A stretch of 64,000 nt of DNA, from positions 434,001 through 498,000 of the forward strand of contig NZ_JAGHMF010000036.1 of assembly GCF_017741815.1 (NCBI RefSeq), in the 5' to 3' direction. The stretch is from Rhizobium sp. 16-488-2b (GTDB taxonomy: Bacteria > Pseudomonadota > Alphaproteobacteria > Rhizobiales > Rhizobiaceae). Below, one piece after another: positions 54,439 through 62,879 of the stretch. Numbering within the stretch: the first letter of the stretch is position 1; the number at the start of each line of letters is the position of its first letter. Under the pieces are notes generated by a model, which was not told where the DNA came from, searched no databases, and worked only from the letters and a program-made list of their open reading frames with translations. A program made the translations under genes and the position numbers.

Positions 54439-55380
54439 TTACTTGGCGATCGCGAAGGTTTCGAGCTTGGAGGCGTTGTCGGCGTTGATGAGAATGCAAT
54501 CCATCAGCTGCTTCTCTTCCTTGGGAAGAGTCTTGTTCTTGATGTAGGCATCGGCCTGTTCGACAGCCATCTGCGCCTGTGCGTAGGCGGGCTGCAGAAC
54601 GGTGGCCTTGATGCCGCCGGACTTGATGGAGTCGCGGACGTCGTTGGAGCCGTCGAAGCCGACGACGATCACGTCCTTGCGGCCGGCGGCCTGGAGGGCG
54701 GCGATAGCGCCCATGGCCATCGTGTCGTTACCGGAGATGACGCCCTGGATATCCGGGTTTGCCTGCAGGATGGTTTCCATCTTGGCGTAGGCTTCCGTCT
54801 GGCTCCAGTTGGCCGACTGCTTGGCGACCGACTTCAGGTCCGGATAGTCGTCGATGACGTCATGATAGCCCTGCGAGCGGATGCCGGCATTGGTGTCGGA
54901 TTCCTTGCCGACGAGCTCGACATAATTGCCCTTCTCGCCCATCAGCTTGACGAATTCCTGCGCACCCAGCTGGGCACCCTGGTAGTTGTTGGAAACGATC
55001 TGTGCTGCGGCAACGCCCGTGGCGTTGATTTCGCGGTCGATGAGGAACGACGGAATGCCCGCGTCCTTGGCCTTCTTGACGGCTGCAACGGTCGCGTCAG
55101 CGCCGGCGTTGTCGAGAATGATGGCCTTCGCACCGCGACCGATGGCGGTGTCGATCATCTGGGATTGCTTGTTGGCGTCGTCGTCATGCGTCATGACGAG
55201 CGCTTCATAGCCCAGTTCCTTCGCCTTGGCTTCAGCACCTACGGCTTCAGCCTTGAAGAACGGGTTGTCGTGTGCGGGGGTGATGATGGCGATCAGGTCC
55301 GCCGAAAAAGCGGGCATGGCAACGCCGAATGCAAGCGCGCTGGCAAAGGCAGCGACGGTCAGTCTACGTGTCAGTCTCAT
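54439..55380 (-). CDS. Ribose-type ABC importer substrate-binding protein
   Basis: A 313-aa RbsB-like protein with a signal peptide (LTVAAFASALAFGVAMPAFSAD). The start of the mature protein (LIAIITPAHDNPFFKAEAVGAEAKA) and VVGFDGSNDVRDSIKSGGIKATVLQ are typical. It is the most expressed importer subunit, judging by the terminator behind it. Its ligand is probably apiose or an apiose-derived compound; this is inference from the neighbours. Confidence 0.9.
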   Translation of the reverse strand: MRLTRRLTVAAFASALAFGVAMPAFSADLIAIITPAHDNPFFKAEAVGAEAKAKELGYEALVMTHDDDANKQSQMIDTAIGRGAKAIILDNAGADATVAAVKKAKDAGIPSFLIDREINATGVAAAQIVSNNYQGAQLGAQEFVKLMGEKGNYVELVGKESDTNAGIRSQGYHDVIDDYPDLKSVAKQSANWSQTEAYAKMETILQANPDIQGVISGNDTMAMGAIAALQAAGRKDVIVVGFDGSNDVRDSIKSGGIKATVLQPAYAQAQMAVEQADAYIKNKTLPKEEKQLMDCILINADNASKLETFAIAK

Positions 55381-55399
55381 TGGTTTCCTCCCAAAAGAA

Positions 55400-55446
55400 G
55401 CCCTGTTCCCAGCAGGGCGGTGAAAGGGGAGGGGTTGCCCCCTCCC
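55400..55446 (-). repeat. Two hairpins between apnO and the binding-protein gene
   Basis: GCCCTG/CAGGGC (55400-55418) and GGGAGGGG/CCCCTCCC (55427-55446) lie in the 76-nt gap. They may attenuate read-through from apnO into the importer genes. Confidence 0.6.
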
Positions 55447-55456
55447 GGGATCGGTA

Positions 55457-56284
55457 TCAGGTGATACGCTTGATGCTGTCAGCGATCTCCTGAGGTTCGA
55501 AAACGCGCTTCCAGTCGTCCTTCATCAGGGCGGGAATGCCGAATTCGATAGCCTTGTTGCAAGCGTCCGAGAACACGCCCTGGACTTCGCCGAAGATGAC
55601 GGCGCCGAGTACGTTCAGGTGGCCGAGCAGGAAGTCGCGGGCAGCTTCTTCCGGAACGCCGCGTGCGACGCACTCATCCATGGCCTGCTTCATGACGACG
55701 AGCAGCGAAGCGGCAACGGTCTCGGAGAGACCCGGCTCCAGCATCGCCATCTGCTCGACGGTGACGCGGTGCGAGCGCATGACCGGTGCCCAGATCGTCT
55801 TGGCGATTTCTTCGCCGACGGCGTAGGCTTCTTCCGGACCCTGCATGAGAGCCGAAACGATGTGCTGCTTAGCGAAGAGGCCGCCGAAGTGGTCCTTCTT
55901 GGCCTGCATGTCGGTTTCGTCGTTGAAGATCGGCGGATGGCACGGATGCGTGACGAAATACGTCAGATCAGGACGCTCCGGGAAGTGGCCAGCGAATGGC
56001 GCGGCAGCGTCAAGCGCAACAACCATGGTGCCGGCCTTGAGCTTGTCGTTGATGCTGGCGGCAACCTTGCCGATATGCGTGTCCGGAACGGCCAGGATGA
56101 CGACGTCGACGCCATCAAGCGCTGCGTCTACGTCCACGGTCGAAAGGCCGAGGTCGTCCTTCAGGCGTGCCTTGCCGACATCGCTGATTTCGACGTGGCG
56201 AACGTCGTAGCGCGAACCCTTGAGGTTCTTTGCAAGCCGGTAGCCCATTTTGCCGCCGGCGCCGAACAGAGCAATGGAAGTCAT
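55457..56284 (-). CDS. apnO: D-apionate oxidoisomerase, ApnO-like
   Basis: A 275-aa NAD(P)-binding protein of the 6-phosphogluconate-dehydrogenase-like group (IALFGAGGKMGYRLAKNL; then VVILAVPDTHIGKV). In apiose catabolism ApnO turns D-apionate into 3-oxo-isoapionate. The conserved FVTHPCHPPIFNDE stretch suggests a metal site. Alternative: another beta-hydroxyacid dehydrogenase. It lies 76 nt from the RpiB-like gene and close to OiaK and OiaX. Confidence 0.7.
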   Translation of the reverse strand: MTSIALFGAGGKMGYRLAKNLKGSRYDVRHVEISDVGKARLKDDLGLSTVDVDAALDGVDVVILAVPDTHIGKVAASINDKLKAGTMVVALDAAAPFAGHFPERPDLTYFVTHPCHPPIFNDETDMQAKKDHFGGLFAKQHIVSALMQGPEEAYAVGEEIAKTIWAPVMRSHRVTVEQMAMLEPGLSETVAASLLVVMKQAMDECVARGVPEEAARDFLLGHLNVLGAVIFGEVQGVFSDACNKAIEFGIPALMKDDWKRVFEPQEIADSIKRIT

Positions 56285-56360
56285 GTTTCCTCACTTCGTG
56301 TTTTGCTGGAATTGTTAACGTTGCTGGTATGATGAGTCAATCACCACCCCAGAATAAGTA

Positions 56361-56798
56361 TTACTTAACCGCGTCGAGCCTGTTGATGGCGTCGACGTTG
56401 CCTGCCGAAGCGCCCTTCGGATCGAATTCGGAGGCGAGCCACGTGTCGACGATCGACTTGGCAAGTTCCGGACCGATCACGCGTGCGCCCATGGTGATGA
56501 TCTGTGCATTGTTGGATTTCGCGGCGCGCTCGGCCGAGTAGGTGTCGTGCGTCAGCGCGGCGCGAATGCCGGGAACCTTGTTGGCAGAAATCGAAACGCC
56601 AATGCCGGTGCCGCAGATCAGAATGCCGCGCTCGTGCTGGCCGTCGACGATGGTCTGCGCGAGGTTCTGCGACAGGTCGGCGTAGAAGCCGGCCTGGCTG
56701 AGATCGTGCACTTCGAGGCCCGCCTTGGTGGCGAGGTGGGCGGCGATCACGTCAAGCAATGGCTTGCCAGCGCTATCCGCTCCGATGGCGATTTTCAT
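56361..56798 (-). CDS. derI: RpiB family isomerase, D-erythrulose 4-phosphate isomerase-like (DerI)
   Basis: A 145-aa RpiB/LacAB-fold isomerase. The nucleophile Cys is in ILICGTGIGVSISANK and the N-terminus MKIAIGADSAGKPL is family-typical. In tetrose routes such enzymes convert D-erythrulose 4-phosphate to D-erythrose 4-phosphate. The neighbouring TPI-like gene supports this over ribose 5-phosphate isomerisation. The start ATG 56798 has AAAGGA upstream; a longer frame is rejected. Confidence 0.75.
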   Translation of the reverse strand: MKIAIGADSAGKPLLDVIAAHLATKAGLEVHDLSQAGFYADLSQNLAQTIVDGQHERGILICGTGIGVSISANKVPGIRAALTHDTYSAERAAKSNNAQIITMGARVIGPELAKSIVDTWLASEFDPKGASAGNVDAINRLDAVK

Positions 56799-56853
56799 GG
56801 TCCGTGTCCTTTCAATCATTCGGGGGCTGGATGAGTGGAATTGGTGGCTGCGA

Positions 56854-57612
56854 TCAGATGACCGCGGCAACGCGCTTCAGAATGTCGAGATAGCCTTCGA
56901 CGGCCCAGGCAGAGCGGCCGATGAAAAGGCCGTCGATGTGCGGCTGCGTGATCAGCTCCTCGCAATTGCCTGGATTGACGCTGCCGCCGTAGAGAACCGG
57001 AACCGCGCGACCGAGCGCCTTGGCGGCCACATCAGCGATGCGCGCGTGGCGCTCGTCGGCGTAGTCAGCGGTCGCCGGAATGCCGTTGACGCCGATCGCC
57101 CAGACCGGTTCGTAGGCAAGCAGGATCTCCGCGTCCTTGCTAGAGCTAGTGACGCGCGCCAGCGCGCCCTCAATCTGGCGCTTCAGTACCGCGTCGGCAT
57201 CACCGGCATTGCGCTCGGCAAGCGTTTCGCCGATGCAGATCAGCGGGATCAGGCCGTGATTGACGGCGCTCTCGACCTTCAGGCCGACGGTTTCGTCGGT
57301 CTCGCCGAAGTGTTCGCGACGCTCGGAGTGGCCGAGTTCGACGATATCGAGGTTGCAATCCCTCAGCATCGGGGCCGAGATCTCGCCTGTCCAGGCGCCG
57401 GCCGCGTCCCAGTGCATATTCTGCGCGCCGACCTTCACCGAGCTATCGGCGAGAGCCTTCTTGACTTCGCGCACCGCTGTGAAGGGCGGGATGACGAAGC
57501 GCTGGATATCCGCATGGCGATCGCCATCGGCAGCGGCGAGCTTTTCGGCAAAGGACAGAGCTTCGCCAAGCGTCTTGTTCATCTTGAAGCTGGTGCCAAC
57601 CCAATAGCGCAT
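56854..57612 (-). CDS. lerI: Triosephosphate-isomerase-like protein, L-erythrulose 1-phosphate isomerase-like (LerI)
   Basis: A 252-aa TIM barrel with the TPI catalytic set: Lys in GTSFKMNKTL, His in ELGHSERRE and Glu in AYEPVWAIG. The NWKMN of true TPI is changed to SFKMN, a mark of the erythrulose-phosphate-isomerase branch. The ATG at 57612 is chosen because GGAGGG is 7 nt away; a TTG at 57618 is too close to it. It would turn L-erythrulose 1-phosphate into D-erythrulose 4-phosphate. Confidence 0.75.
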   Translation of the reverse strand: MRYWVGTSFKMNKTLGEALSFAEKLAAADGDRHADIQRFVIPPFTAVREVKKALADSSVKVGAQNMHWDAAGAWTGEISAPMLRDCNLDIVELGHSERREHFGETDETVGLKVESAVNHGLIPLICIGETLAERNAGDADAVLKRQIEGALARVTSSSKDAEILLAYEPVWAIGVNGIPATADYADERHARIADVAAKALGRAVPVLYGGSVNPGNCEELITQPHIDGLFIGRSAWAVEGYLDILKRVAAVI

Positions 57613-57614
57613 GT

Positions 57615-58949
57615 TCAAGCCCTCCGTCCGTCGCGGATCTGTGCGAAATAACCGTCGGTTCCGACCTGGCCTCCCTTGAGCGCGATCTGCAGCCCGTTCG
57701 TCGGCGCGTAGTTGCCGTGCGCGGTGCAGAGCGGCGAGCCGGGTGTCTGCGGCAGCGGCAACAGGGTCGTCAGAGCATCGACGCGCAGCTGCTGCAGCGC
57801 GTGGCTCGACGTGTCGCCGCCGGCGATGACAGCGCGGGGCAGCTTTTCGGTTTCGATCAACCGGCGCAGGATCGTGCCGAGAGCGGAGCCGAGGCGATGG
57901 CGGGATCCGGGAATACGGTCGATATCGGTTCCCTTGTCAGACGATGAGCCGAGCGCCGTATGAAGGATGACGCTGCGGCCATCCTTCAGGCGCTTGACGC
58001 CCTCAGTGACAGCGGTGTCGATGGCGCGGTCACCGCTTTCGCCGACGAGGTCGAGCGGATCGACGGCAATGCCGTCAAAGCCGTTTTCCGTCGCGTTGCG
58101 GATCTGCCGTTCCGTGGTGGGCGATACGCTTCCCGAGACGACGGCGAGGCGATCGACCTTGCCCGGTTCAGCAAAGGTCGTCGGTTCGCCAAGCAGGCCT
58201 TCAGCCTTCCACGCCTGCAACAGCGCGTATTCGACGCCGGAAGAGCCGGCGGTGAACAGGCCGCCGTCGCGTTTTGCCCGCCAGACCTGACGGCCGGCCA
58301 GAGCCTGCGACTGGGCGCTATCCACGTCGATCAGCAGGATGCCATCGAGGTCGGCGATCGTCTTGTCGATGCGCTGGTCGGCATCGGCGGCCGCGGTGGT
58401 GACCAGATCGGCGAGTGCCACGGGTAGCGCTGTCTGCTTTGCCAGATGCAGCGTCAGGTCGGCTTCGGCCATCGGCGTTACCGGATGGCGGCTCATGACG
58501 GGATGGCGGTCGATGCGGTAGTAGCGATCCTGATAGGCGGCGAAGAGATTGCCGAAAGCCGTGAAGCGCTTCAGCTGCGGGGCGCCGACGATGACAGGAA
58601 CCACCGGCTGGCCATAGAGCGCCTTGCCGATTTCGATCGCCTTGCCGATGTTGCCGATCGCGGGGCTGGAATCGAAGGTCGAGCAGACCTTGTAATGGCA
58701 GATGTCGGCATCGAGCGCCTTCAGCCACTCAAAGATCGCGGGCAGATGCTTTTCCATCCACTCCGGCGTTTCGCTGCGGCTGGTGCCGGCGATGCCGAAG
58801 GCGCGGTAATCGGCGAAACGCTTGGCGGTTTCGGCGCTGGGGATGCCGAGAAACAGCACGGTCGGTACGCAGTTGGAGGCGAGCGCTTCCATGACGTCGG
58901 CCGAGCCGGTGAAATCGTCACCGTAATAGGTAAGCAGAGGTTTGGTCAT
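57615..58949 (-). CDS. oiaK: Four-carbon acid sugar kinase family, 3-oxo-isoapionate kinase-like (OiaK)
   Basis: A 444-aa DUF1537-type kinase. The N-terminal substrate domain begins MTKPLLTYYGDDFTGSADV and the C-terminal nucleotide domain includes GGDTSSHALQQL. The start at 58949 is set by this conserved N-terminus, 4 nt after the OiaX stop. In apiose catabolism OiaK makes 3-oxo-isoapionate 4-phosphate, the substrate of the RuBisCO-like protein encoded immediately upstream. It is very close to that gene, which supports the pairing. Confidence 0.78.
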   Translation of the reverse strand: MTKPLLTYYGDDFTGSADVMEALASNCVPTVLFLGIPSAETAKRFADYRAFGIAGTSRSETPEWMEKHLPAIFEWLKALDADICHYKVCSTFDSSPAIGNIGKAIEIGKALYGQPVVPVIVGAPQLKRFTAFGNLFAAYQDRYYRIDRHPVMSRHPVTPMAEADLTLHLAKQTALPVALADLVTTAAADADQRIDKTIADLDGILLIDVDSAQSQALAGRQVWRAKRDGGLFTAGSSGVEYALLQAWKAEGLLGEPTTFAEPGKVDRLAVVSGSVSPTTERQIRNATENGFDGIAVDPLDLVGESGDRAIDTAVTEGVKRLKDGRSVILHTALGSSSDKGTDIDRIPGSRHRLGSALGTILRRLIETEKLPRAVIAGGDTSSHALQQLRVDALTTLLPLPQTPGSPLCTAHGNYAPTNGLQIALKGGQVGTDGYFAQIRDGRRA

Positions 58950-58953
58950 GGTC

Positions 58954-60213
58954 TCAAGCTGCCTTGCCGTCGCCGAACTTCGCGATCGAGGCCGCGAGTT
59001 CCGGGTGATCCTTGGCGTATTCGTCGAGCGGGATGTCGGCGACCGCCGCCTGCCAGGCCTGCTGCACGGCGCGAACGCCGGCCGCCGGGCCACCTGGATG
59101 GCTGACGATGCCGCCGCCGCATAGATAAAGAAGATCGGTGGTGCGGCCGGTGCGGTTATAGGTGTCCGGCGCCTGGCCACCCCACTGGCCGGAGCCAGCG
59201 ACCGGCAGCGGGCAGTCGGCCTTGCTGAACAGCGGCGTGCTCACGGCCTTGAAGGATTCGACGAAACTGTCGTCCGGTTCCCAATACTTGATGCGGATGC
59301 CGTTGATCTGGAACTGGTCAACGCCGAGCAGGCGCCAGAACTGCTGGTAGACCTTGAAATCGAGGCCGGCGCCGGGATCGCGGGTCAGGATGTCCCAACC
59401 GTTGCGGTGCGCATGCAGTACGAGGCCCGAGCGCTTGCGCAGGAAGCTCATGCCGCCGAAGCCGATGGAATTGATGTTGACGACGGCGCAATTGCCGCCG
59501 GCCTTCAGGACGAGATCGTGATTGCGCATCATCTCGTCGGGATCGGCATGCGAGATGCCAAAGGCGTACATGACCTTCTTGCCGGTCTTCTGCTCGTGAT
59601 CGAGGATCCTCGGCATGATGGCCGCTACGCGCTCCTTGAGCGGCGAATAGGCCGGACTCATCAGCTTTTCGTCGTCCTTGATGAAGTCGACGCCGGACTC
59701 GATCAGTTCGCCGACCAGCTCCGCCGTCTCATGCGGCCGCAGGCCAAGCGCCGGCTTGACGATCGTGCCGATGATCGGCCGACCTTCGACGCCGGTCAGC
59801 CTACGGCTGCCGGGCAGGCCGAATTGCGGGCCGGGATGGGCTGTGGCGAAGGCTTCGGGCAGCTTCATGTCGACGATGCGGATGCCGCTCATGCCCTTGA
59901 TCGAGAATACGCCGCCGATGGCGATGGTCATCAGGGCGGAGAGATCCGTGCCGATCGCGTCCATCGGGAAGGCGATATCGGCATCGGCGCGGTGAATGGG
60001 GCCGCTGCCGGGTGCTACTTCCGGCCAGGTCGGATATTCCGCATCGGGCAGGTGACGGATGGCGATAACTCGCGCGGCGACGCGCGCTTTCAGCTCTTCC
60101 GTTTCGCCGGGAACGGGGACGAACGTGCCGGTCGACTGATCGCTGGCGATCTTGGCGGCCATGGCCTCGACGCTGCCGGTCGTTTCGATGCGGTAGGTAA
60201 CTGTGATCATCAT
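58954..60213 (-). CDS. oiaX: RuBisCO-like protein, 3-oxo-isoapionate-4-phosphate decarboxylase-like (OiaX)
   Basis: A 419-aa RuBisCO-superfamily protein (form IV). The N-terminal ferredoxin-like domain leads to a TIM barrel with GTIVKPALGLRP (substrate Lys, about residue 153), GVDFIKDDEKL (the carbamylated Lys, about 179, with Asp and Glu), LHAHRNG and a phosphate loop near CGGGIVSHPGGPAAG. The first Met is 60213 behind AGGAGGAG. It is not a CO2-fixing enzyme: no small subunit, phosphoribulokinase or carboxysome gene is present. In rhizobial apiose routes this class decarboxylates 3-oxo-isoapionate 4-phosphate to L-erythrulose 1-phosphate. Confidence 0.8.
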   Translation of the reverse strand: MMITVTYRIETTGSVEAMAAKIASDQSTGTFVPVPGETEELKARVAARVIAIRHLPDAEYPTWPEVAPGSGPIHRADADIAFPMDAIGTDLSALMTIAIGGVFSIKGMSGIRIVDMKLPEAFATAHPGPQFGLPGSRRLTGVEGRPIIGTIVKPALGLRPHETAELVGELIESGVDFIKDDEKLMSPAYSPLKERVAAIMPRILDHEQKTGKKVMYAFGISHADPDEMMRNHDLVLKAGGNCAVVNINSIGFGGMSFLRKRSGLVLHAHRNGWDILTRDPGAGLDFKVYQQFWRLLGVDQFQINGIRIKYWEPDDSFVESFKAVSTPLFSKADCPLPVAGSGQWGGQAPDTYNRTGRTTDLLYLCGGGIVSHPGGPAAGVRAVQQAWQAAVADIPLDEYAKDHPELAASIAKFGDGKAA

Positions 60214-60269
60214 GAGGTTTCGTTGCTCCTCCTGCCTAGGCCTAAAGTTTGCCATGGCGTCAACTCATG

Positions 60270-60292
60270 AACTGGTATAATGAGTATTCCAA
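60270..60292. promoter_or_regulatory. Candidate GntR operator at the head of the apiose operon
   Basis: TGGTATAATGAGTATTCCA is an imperfect palindrome (TGGTAT-N7-ATTCCA) in the divergent region between oiaX and the GntR gene. CTGGTATGATGAGTCA, a close copy, occurs near 56322 upstream of apnO. Confidence 0.5.
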
Positions 60293-60385
60293 TTTCTGCA
60301 ATGAAAATTTTTTGAAAGAGCACTGACCGATTTCAGACGACGGCCTTTCGTGCCGGGACGCTAGCATGCATAAAGGAGGGATATT

Positions 60386-61114
60386 GTGAGCCAGCGAGAC
60401 ACCATGAGCCAGCCAATCGAACAGATCGTGCGTCGCAAACTATCCGATGAGGTTTTTGATCGACTGGAGCGAATGATCACGTCCGGCGAGCTTCGCCCCG
60501 GCGACGAGATGCCTTCGGAGCGGGTGCTGATGGAGCGCTTCGGGGTTGGAAGGCCGGCGATCCGCGAGGCGATGCAGTCGCTGGCCAACATGGGCTTGGT
60601 CAACATCTCGCACGGGGAGCGCGCCAAGGTTCTGCAGCTGACCGCAAGATCGATTTTCCGCCAGGTGGATCTGACGGCGAAGATCATGCTGGCGCAGTCC
60701 GCCGACTCGCTCGATCACCTCAAGAGCTCACGCATCTTCTTCGAGCGCGGCATGGCGCGCGAGGCGGCGGTCAAGGCCACGCCCGCCGACATCACCGATC
60801 TCCGCGATATCATCGAGGAGCAGCGCCGGTCGCTTGGCAACGCGGAAGACTTCATCGCCGCCGACATGCAGTTCCATACGCGTATCGCGCAGATCTCGGG
60901 CAACCCGATCTTCGTCGCCGTCAGCGAGGCAATGCTGGCATGGCTGAAGGCCTATCACACGGACATGCTCATCTGGACCGGCAAGGAGAAATTCACGCTG
61001 GTGGAGCATGAGCAGATCCTCGACTGTCTGGCGGCTAACGATGCGAATGGCGCGGAAGCCGCGATCTTGAAGCACCTCGAGCGCTCCAGTGCGCTCTATA
61101 CCAATCGCGACTGA
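60386..61114 (+). CDS. GntR family regulator, FCD domain
   Basis: A 242-aa regulator with a GTG start at 60386, five nt behind AAAGGAGGG, which is the strongest RBS in the window. The winged helix-turn-helix (RLERMITSGELRPGDEMPSE, VGRPAIREAMQSLANMGLV) is followed by the FCD domain with metal-binding DMQFHTRIAQISGNP. It diverges from the oiaX-oiaK-lerI-derI run and is the likely apiose-pathway repressor. Confidence 0.88.
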   Translation: MSQRDTMSQPIEQIVRRKLSDEVFDRLERMITSGELRPGDEMPSERVLMERFGVGRPAIREAMQSLANMGLVNISHGERAKVLQLTARSIFRQVDLTAKIMLAQSADSLDHLKSSRIFFERGMAREAAVKATPADITDLRDIIEEQRRSLGNAEDFIAADMQFHTRIAQISGNPIFVAVSEAMLAWLKAYHTDMLIWTGKEKFTLVEHEQILDCLAANDANGAEAAILKHLERSSALYTNRD

Positions 61115-61135
61115 CGTCGCTTTCATCGGTGAATA

Positions 61136-61179
61136 CGAAAACAGCGACCGGCCTGCGAGGCGGTCGCTGTTTTCGTTTT
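61136..61179. terminator. Bidirectional terminator between the GntR gene and the dehydrogenase operon
   Basis: Perfect 15-bp arms (61136-61150 and 61161-61175, CGAAAACAGCGACCG and its complement) with a T-run. A second hairpin (AAGGTCTCG/CGAGACCTT, 61189-61217) serves the convergent minus-strand operon. Confidence 0.9.
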
Positions 61180-61231
61180 GAGATCGGGAAGGTCTCGACC
61201 AGTACGGCCGAGACCTTCGTGAGCGCTAAAA

Positions 61232-62866
61232 TCAGATCTCCTTGATCAGCTGCTCGGCAATACGCACGCTGAGCGCCGCACCCGTCAGTGTCGGGTTCAT
61301 GCACGATGCCGACGGCATGACGCTGGTGCCGGCGATGAACATGTTCGGGTGATCATGGGTGCGGCAATCGCGGTCGACGACGCTGTCCTTCGGATCGTCG
61401 CCCATCCGGGTGGTGCCCATGACGTGCTGGCGATTCTGCCACTTGACGTCGGTCGACAGAACCTCGGCGTCGAGCAGCTGGGCGATCTTGTTCAGATCTT
61501 CCAGGCCACGATCGCGACCGGCGTTCCAGTAGTCGGTGACCGAGTAGTAAAGAACGGGAACCGGGATGCCGAGCGCGTCGAACTTGGTCTTCGACGGCGT
61601 TACGCGGTTTTCGGCGAGCGGCAGCGGCTCGAAATCGATCGCCCAGTTCAGCGAGCGGGCCGAATACTGGCGGATCATCTCATCGAGCTTGGAACCCATG
61701 ATGCCCTTCTTGATGAAGCCTTCGGTCATCTGGGCTGTCGGTACCGTGTTGCGGACCTTGATCTTGTAGCTCGGATAATCCTTGCGGAAGGCGCCGTCGC
61801 GCTGGTTGAGATAGACCAGGAGCTCGGTCGGGCCTTCGCCCGGCCACATGTCCTCCTTGGTCAGCATGTTCATGCTGATGCCGGTGTGGTCCATGAGATT
61901 GCGGCCGACCTGATCCGACGAGTTGGCGATACCGTTCGGATATTTGTCCGAGGTCGAGATCAGCAGCAGCTTGGCGGACTCGATGCCGTAGGCGGCAAGC
62001 ACGAAATAGCGCGCCGTCAGGCGATGCTCGGAATTGTCGGGCTTCTTGTACCAGACGGCGGTGATCTTGCCGTCGTCGCCGGCTTCCACCTTGTAGACAG
62101 GCGAGTTGTCCAGCAGCTTGGCGCCATGGCGTTCGGCTTCGTCGATGTGCATCGAGCCGTCATACTTGGCGCCGATCGGACAGACCGGATTGCAGTTGTT
62201 GTTGCCGGCGCAGACCGGGCGGTTGCCGTAGGGGCGCGAGGCGCGGCCATGCGGCTCAAGTACCGGGTTGAAGCCGCCAACCGAGAGCTTTTCAGCCAGC
62301 GTCGTGAACATGTAGCTGGAATTCAGCTGCTTCATCGGGAAGGGCATGGAACGCGGCGGCATCGGGCCACCGCCCTGGCCGCTTTCGTCCTGGCCGTCGG
62401 TGCCGGTGACGCCGAGCTCCAGCTCCGCCTTGTTGTAATACTCCTCCAGATCGTCATAGCCGATCGGCCAGTCGCGGCCGCGGCCGTAGAGCGACTGGAT
62501 CTTGAAGTCGTTGGGGATCATGCGCCAGAGCGCCGAACCGAAGTGCCAGGTCGTGCCGCCGACGACGCGCAGGTAGGAGGTGTTGTATTTAACCGGGCCT
62601 TCGTATTGCAGGTAGTCGCCATAGGTTGACGGCGCCCAGGGCATGCTCGGGAAGGGGGAGCCTGCGCCCTGCAGCTTGGCGTTTGCCAGCGAGAGCTTGA
62701 CCGGAGCGTTGCGGAAGGTCTCGACGATCTCGCGGCGATCGACACGCGGGCCGGCTTCGAGAATGATGACTTTCTTGCCGGCCTTGGCGAGCTGTGCGGC
62801 GACGATGCCGCCCATGACACCCGATCCGATGACGATCAGGTCCGCATCATATGCGTCGTTTGCCAT
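61232..62866 (-). CDS. GMC family flavin dehydrogenase (gluconate 2-dehydrogenase-type large subunit)
   Basis: A 544-aa FAD-dependent enzyme. The FAD motif is IVIGSGVMGGIVAAQLAKAG at residues 10-30; the GMC C-terminal box (HVMGTTRMGDDPKDSVVD; TLTGAALSVRIAEQL) is intact. A Cys-rich stretch (CAGNNNCNPVCPIGAKY) is the iron-sulfur-like cluster site of the membrane-bound sugar dehydrogenases. It lacks its own signal, so it is exported together with the Tat-signalled small subunit encoded just upstream. Substrate is a polyol, aldose or sugar acid. Confidence 0.88.
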   Translation of the reverse strand: MANDAYDADLIVIGSGVMGGIVAAQLAKAGKKVIILEAGPRVDRREIVETFRNAPVKLSLANAKLQGAGSPFPSMPWAPSTYGDYLQYEGPVKYNTSYLRVVGGTTWHFGSALWRMIPNDFKIQSLYGRGRDWPIGYDDLEEYYNKAELELGVTGTDGQDESGQGGGPMPPRSMPFPMKQLNSSYMFTTLAEKLSVGGFNPVLEPHGRASRPYGNRPVCAGNNNCNPVCPIGAKYDGSMHIDEAERHGAKLLDNSPVYKVEAGDDGKITAVWYKKPDNSEHRLTARYFVLAAYGIESAKLLLISTSDKYPNGIANSSDQVGRNLMDHTGISMNMLTKEDMWPGEGPTELLVYLNQRDGAFRKDYPSYKIKVRNTVPTAQMTEGFIKKGIMGSKLDEMIRQYSARSLNWAIDFEPLPLAENRVTPSKTKFDALGIPVPVLYYSVTDYWNAGRDRGLEDLNKIAQLLDAEVLSTDVKWQNRQHVMGTTRMGDDPKDSVVDRDCRTHDHPNMFIAGTSVMPSASCMNPTLTGAALSVRIAEQLIKEI

Positions 62867-62879
62867 TGTCTATATCCTG

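Noticed and set aside
56361..57612. Glycolytic TPI and pentose-phosphate RpiB
   Set aside because: Both lie in a catabolic operon and the TPI NWKMN motif is changed to SFKMN; paralogues for tetrose phosphates fit better.
58954..60213. True CO2-fixing RuBisCO
   Set aside because: Form IV-like length and motifs, no small subunit, no phosphoribulokinase; neighbours fit apiose breakdown.
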